Shown here in pieces: positions 14,621-17,537 of a DNA stretch of 17,537 nt. Each line of letters begins with the position of its first letter. The stretch's first letter is position 1. The position numbers and the translations under genes were made by a program. The stretch lies in the NCBI GenBank assembly GCA_030145005.1, contig JAQYWJ010000024.1, positions 1 through 17,537 of the forward strand, given 5' to 3'. The notes below the pieces were generated by a model. The model had not been told where the DNA came from. It saw only the letters and a list, made by a program, of their open reading frames with translations, and made no database searches. The stretch comes from Desulfobacter sp. GTDB taxonomy: Bacteria > Desulfobacterota > Desulfobacteria > Desulfobacterales > Desulfobacteraceae.

Positions 14621-15310
14621 ATGTCTAAAGAGACAATTTTAATCGTTGATGATGAAGAAGATATCATCGAGTTGATAAAATATAACCTGAAAAATGAAGG
14701 ATACTCTATATTAACAGCCCTTTCAGGTGAACAGGCCATGAAAATGGCCAAGCAGTTTTCACCGGATCTGATCGTTCTCGACTTGATGCTGCCCGGGATT
14801 GACGGTCTTGAAGTGACCAAGTACCTGAGAAATGATGAGCAGACCCAGGACATTCCCATTGTTATGCTGACAGCAAAAGGTGAGGAAACTGATATCGTAA
14901 CAGGACTTGAACTGGGGGCAAACGACTACATTTCAAAACCGTTCAGCCCGAAAGTGCTGGTTGCCAGAATAAGGGCAATCCTCCGCCGCCGAAGAAAAGA
15001 GTCAACTAAAACTAATGACAGAATAAAACAGGAAGGGGATTTGATTATCGACCGCGCAAAACACCAGGTTACCATCCAGGGGGAGGTATTGGATTTGACA
15101 CTGTCAGAGTTTGAACTGCTCTCATTTCTTGCAGAGAAAAAGGGTTGGGTTTTTACAAGAAATCAGATCGTAGATGCCATTCATGGTGAAAACCATGCAG
15201 TGACTGAAAGAAGTGTTGATGTTATCGTAGTTGGGTTAAGAAAGAAACTGAAAAATTACGCATCCACCATTGAAACCGTACGTGGTGTTGGATACCGGTT
15301 TAAAGAATAA
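14621..15310 (+). CDS. phoB: Phosphate regulon response regulator PhoB (OmpR family)
   Basis: Transcription factor activated by phosphorylation under phosphate limitation, 229 aa. The receiver domain spans about 5-118: acidic pair D10-D11, phosphoacceptor D54 in LIVLDLMLPG, T84 and K106. A basic linker (RRRRK) leads to a winged-helix DNA-binding domain at about 135-228, with LTLSEFELLSFLAEKKG and the recognition-helix/wing region RSVDVIVVGLRKKL...VRGVGYRF. AGGA 7 nt before the ATG is the ribosome site. It is followed after 8 nt by the histidine kinase gene. Assignment as PhoB rather than another OmpR-type regulator rests on homology pattern plus its place directly after pstSCAB-phoU. Confidence 0.92.
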   Translation: MSKETILIVDDEEDIIELIKYNLKNEGYSILTALSGEQAMKMAKQFSPDLIVLDLMLPGIDGLEVTKYLRNDEQTQDIPIVMLTAKGEETDIVTGLELGANDYISKPFSPKVLVARIRAILRRRRKESTKTNDRIKQEGDLIIDRAKHQVTIQGEVLDLTLSEFELLSFLAEKKGWVFTRNQIVDAIHGENHAVTERSVDVIVVGLRKKLKNYASTIETVRGVGYRFKE

Positions 15311-15318
15311 AAATAAGA

Positions 15319-17121
15319 ATGAAAAAAAAGAAGCTGATCTGGCATATTTTCCCTTCGTTTCTGGTTATAACAGTTCTTTCATTGTCAGCCGTTGCCTCCT
15401 ATTCAACGAGCTATTTCAAAAAGTTTTTTCTTAAAAATTCTGAAAAAGAACTGACTATACGGGCTAAGTTTCTTCAGAAAAAATTTGCTGATATTTTAAA
15501 GGAAGGAGCAGATCCGTATCGCCAGATTGATTTGCATTGCAAGGATATTGGCAAAATGACCGGTACAAGAGTCACCGTTATTTTACCCTCCGGTGTGGTT
15601 ATAGGCGATTCTTTCGGGGATATAAAAATCATGGGAAACCACATGAAGCGCCCCGAAATAAAAGAAGCCTTGAAATCAAAAAAAGGCGTTTCTATGAGGT
15701 TCAGCGCTACACTGGATAAAAATATGATGTACATAGCACTACCCGTTCTAAATGAAAGTAGTGTTATGGCTGTTATTAGAGCCTCTTTATCTATTTCAAC
15801 GATTGACAATGAGATCAAATCAGTCAGGAACAATATTCTGCTTGCATTACTACTGGTGGTGTTTGCAGCTGCAGTTACCAGTTTGTATGTATCGAGAAGG
15901 ATCAGCCGTCCGGTAGAACAGATGAAAACGTGTGCAGCTGAATTTGCCAAGGGAAATTTCACTGCAAGGCTCCCAGTTCCAGAATCAGAAGAACTATCAG
16001 AACTGGCTGTTACCATGAATCAGATGGCTCAGAATCTATATGAGAAAATCAAGGATTTCAAAAACCGGAGCATAGAGCTTGAAGCGGTTCATTCAAGTAT
16101 GCAGGAAGGTGTGATTGCCATAGACAAGAATGAAAGAATCATCACCATCAATGATGCTGCAGCGAAAATTTTCGGGTTCTCAGCATCAAAATTAAAAAAT
16201 CGATACATTCTTGAAATCGCCAGAAATATTGAATTCCAGGAATTTATCCAAAAGGCTTTGTCAACCCATGAGCCGGTCAAAGAGGATATTCAGATCGCCG
16301 GGGATGAAGATTTGCTTTTACATATTCATTCAACTGCACTGTATGAATGTGGAAACAAACGCATGGGAACGCTGATCATCTTTCACGATATTACAAGGAT
16401 CAGGCGGCTTGAAAGAATGCACAAGGATTTCGCCGCAAATGTCTCCCATGAGCTAAAAACACCGCTCACAACGATAAAAGGTTTTATTGAAACCCTTCAA
16501 CAGATGATCGCTAATAATGAGGTTAAAGAAAGTGAGGGTTTTTTAAACATCATAGAAAAAAATGTAAACCGAATGATTGATCTTATTAATGATCTATTAG
16601 TATTATCAAGACTTGAACGCCTGCAACGAACCAATATCCACCTTCAAGATCAAAATATTGCGGCCTTGATCCAGGGTGCTGTCAATACCTGTCACAGCAA
16701 GATCCAGGAAAAAAAAATGTCAGTCAAGATCGATTGCCCTGAAGATATCATTGCCATGGTTGACCCGATTTTAATGGAACAGGCCATCATTAATCTTGTG
16801 GATAATGCAGTAAAATACAGTCTTGAAGGCAACCCCATAGAGATATCGGCTTTGAAAAATGACACGGTTGTTCAGATACAGATTAAAGATAGCGGCATCG
16901 GAATTCAACCGGAACATCAATCCAAGATTTTTAATCGGTTTTACAGGGTGGATAAAGCCAGAAGCCGCAATATGGGTGGTACAGGTTTAGGGCTTGCCAT
17001 CGTTAAACATATTGTTCAGTATCACAACGGAAAAATTGATGTTGAGAGCACGAAGGGTCGTGGAAGCTGTTTTAATATCAGTTTGCCTCATTCTGTCAAC
17101 TTAGGCTCGGGATCAAATTAA
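15319..17121 (+). CDS. phoR: Phosphate regulon sensor histidine kinase PhoR
   Basis: Membrane sensor kinase for PhoB, 600 aa. Domains in order: membrane segment 1 at about 8-29; a periplasmic domain of about 140 residues (30-171); membrane segment 2 at about 172-192; HAMP at about 193-245; PAS at about 252-355; HisKA with the phosphorylated H377 in FAANVSHELKTPLTTIKGF; and HATPase_c with N492/N496 in the N box, DSGIGI at 524-529 and GGTGLGLAIVKHI at 553-565. The large extracytoplasmic domain makes it like Bacillus or Thermotoga PhoR and unlike the short enterobacterial form. The ribosome site is weak. It starts 8 nt after phoB and is the last gene of the cluster. Confidence 0.92.
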   Translation: MKKKKLIWHIFPSFLVITVLSLSAVASYSTSYFKKFFLKNSEKELTIRAKFLQKKFADILKEGADPYRQIDLHCKDIGKMTGTRVTVILPSGVVIGDSFGDIKIMGNHMKRPEIKEALKSKKGVSMRFSATLDKNMMYIALPVLNESSVMAVIRASLSISTIDNEIKSVRNNILLALLLVVFAAAVTSLYVSRRISRPVEQMKTCAAEFAKGNFTARLPVPESEELSELAVTMNQMAQNLYEKIKDFKNRSIELEAVHSSMQEGVIAIDKNERIITINDAAAKIFGFSASKLKNRYILEIARNIEFQEFIQKALSTHEPVKEDIQIAGDEDLLLHIHSTALYECGNKRMGTLIIFHDITRIRRLERMHKDFAANVSHELKTPLTTIKGFIETLQQMIANNEVKESEGFLNIIEKNVNRMIDLINDLLVLSRLERLQRTNIHLQDQNIAALIQGAVNTCHSKIQEKKMSVKIDCPEDIIAMVDPILMEQAIINLVDNAVKYSLEGNPIEISALKNDTVVQIQIKDSGIGIQPEHQSKIFNRFYRVDKARSRNMGGTGLGLAIVKHIVQYHNGKIDVESTKGRGSCFNISLPHSVNLGSGSN

Positions 17122-17246
17122 AACCGTCCAAATATGACTTAGGAGTTTAGCAACGCGGAAGACGGCTTAAAAGGCAAGTCAATTACATTGGCGTGCTTTG
17201 ATGGCGACTTAAAATCCGGCGCATCTGCGGGCTATTTAATTCTGAT

Positions 17247-17273
17247 CGTCTGATAAGCTCCATTTATCAGGCG
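17247..17273 (+). repeat. Stem-loop 1 downstream of phoR
   Basis: CTGATAA (17250-17256) and TTATCAG (17264-17270) form a perfect 7-bp stem around a 7-nt loop. Flanking CGT/GCG extends it to 10 pairs with one G-T wobble. A further TTATCAG at 17317-17323 could pair with the same left arm as an alternative fold. Confidence 0.45.
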
Positions 17274-17309
17274 GATGAGAGCCCAGACTTTCCCTGTTAA
17301 GCTCTCGTC
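17274..17309 (+). repeat. Stem-loop 2 downstream of phoR
   Basis: GATGAGAGC (17274-17282) pairs with GCTCTCGTC (17301-17309), nine pairs with one wobble, around an 18-nt loop. It abuts stem-loop 1. A terminator, mRNA 3' end stabiliser or small RNA are all possible; no T-run follows. Confidence 0.4.
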
Positions 17310-17406
17310 AGAACAATTATCAGGATATTGAAATTTTAGCAGGTTGCGAAAATATCACCTTTTTTATCCAAAAAAAATAAAAACATGCAATATAAAAATC
17401 CAACTA

Positions 17407-17537
17407 TCAACATAAAATCCTGTTTATGCCTTCCTTGGCACCAAGCGGAATGCCAATTGCTCCTTTCGGTACATCGTAATCTCTTGGGTTAATGCGTATT
17501 AGAGTTGAATTTATGTTTTTGTTGGTTCGTTGAGATC
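17407..17537 (-). CDS. C-terminal fragment of a minus-strand gene, possibly SIR2-family deacylase
   Basis: The minus strand is open from the right window edge to a TGA at 17407-17409, encoding the last ~43 residues of a protein whose start lies outside. The segment reads STLIRINPRDYDVPKG then IGIPLGAKEGINRIL, alternating strand and loop in a way that resembles the C-terminal part of bacterial SIR2-type NAD-dependent protein deacylases (LIRINPR followed by a GA-L/K-E helix). This is recognition from memory on a short segment and the family call is tentative. The gene converges with phoR. Confidence 0.45.
   Translation of the reverse strand, partial: SQRTNKNINSTLIRINPRDYDVPKGAIGIPLGAKEGINRILC

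Larger units (their letters stand above)
17122..17406. other. Convergent intergenic region with stem-loops; no gene seen
   Basis: This 285-base stretch lies between phoR and a minus-strand gene entering from the right edge. No convincing reading frame is present. On the minus strand, 30 stop-free codons (about 17134-17226) precede a stop, but with no start or context. Two adjacent stem-loops are present (17247-17273 and 17274-17309), and neither is followed by a T-run, so classical intrinsic termination is not shown. The first ~150 bases are richer in GC than the rest and could be part of a dispersed intergenic repeat, which cannot be tested from one copy. Confidence 0.6.

Noticed and set aside
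17134..17226. 30 stop-free minus-strand codons in the 3' intergenic region
   Set aside because: A stop directly precedes it, there is no start codon or ribosome site, and such a length is common by chance.

Overview
The window looks like a chromosomal segment of a Gram-negative bacterium, most likely a deltaproteobacterium of the Desulfobacterales type. This is inferred from gene content, protein flavour and moderate, variable base composition; no rRNA or other phylogenetic marker is present. I see no tRNA, rRNA, CRISPR array, insertion sequence or phage gene.

Layout. (1) Positions 3-317 hold the 3' end of a reading frame running in from the left edge. It is interrupted by one in-frame stop, and its C-terminus resembles periplasmic metal-chelate binding proteins. 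(2) Positions 385-5672 hold two overlapping or nearly overlapping plus-strand genes for large exported proteins: a heparinase II/III-like polysaccharide lyase, and a protein with an N-terminal transglutaminase-like Cys-His-Asp domain and C-terminal HEAT-like repeats. They look like a small polysaccharide-processing cassette. (3) Positions 5697-10091 hold a minus-strand operon, in transcription order ABC ATPase, double-FtsX permease, HlyD-type membrane fusion protein: a MacAB-like tripartite export system without its outer-membrane partner. It is visibly richer in G+C than its surroundings. (4) Positions 10092-10519 are an AT-rich divergent promoter region with a candidate promoter for the export operon, a perfect 25-bp inverted repeat with extra half-sites, and an 11-bp-periodic TAAY array upstream of pstS. 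(5) Positions 10520-17121 hold a complete, compact phosphate regulon cluster: pstS-pstC-pstA-pstB-phoU-phoB-phoR, all on the plus strand. (6) Positions 17122-17406 are non-coding with two adjacent stem-loops, and a minus-strand C-terminal coding fragment (possibly SIR2-family) enters from the right edge.

How the genes work together. PstS captures periplasmic phosphate, PstC and PstA form the channel, and PstB powers it. PhoU links transporter state to the sensor kinase PhoR, which phosphorylates PhoB, and PhoB probably acts back on the pstS promoter. The export operon and the exported lyase/transglutaminase pair are functionally separate modules with unknown substrates.

The phosphate cluster and the ABC exporter are standard systems. 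The least ordinary items are the lyase plus transglutaminase-HEAT pair and the regulatory architecture between the export operon and pstS. I found no clear evidence of a wholly new system.
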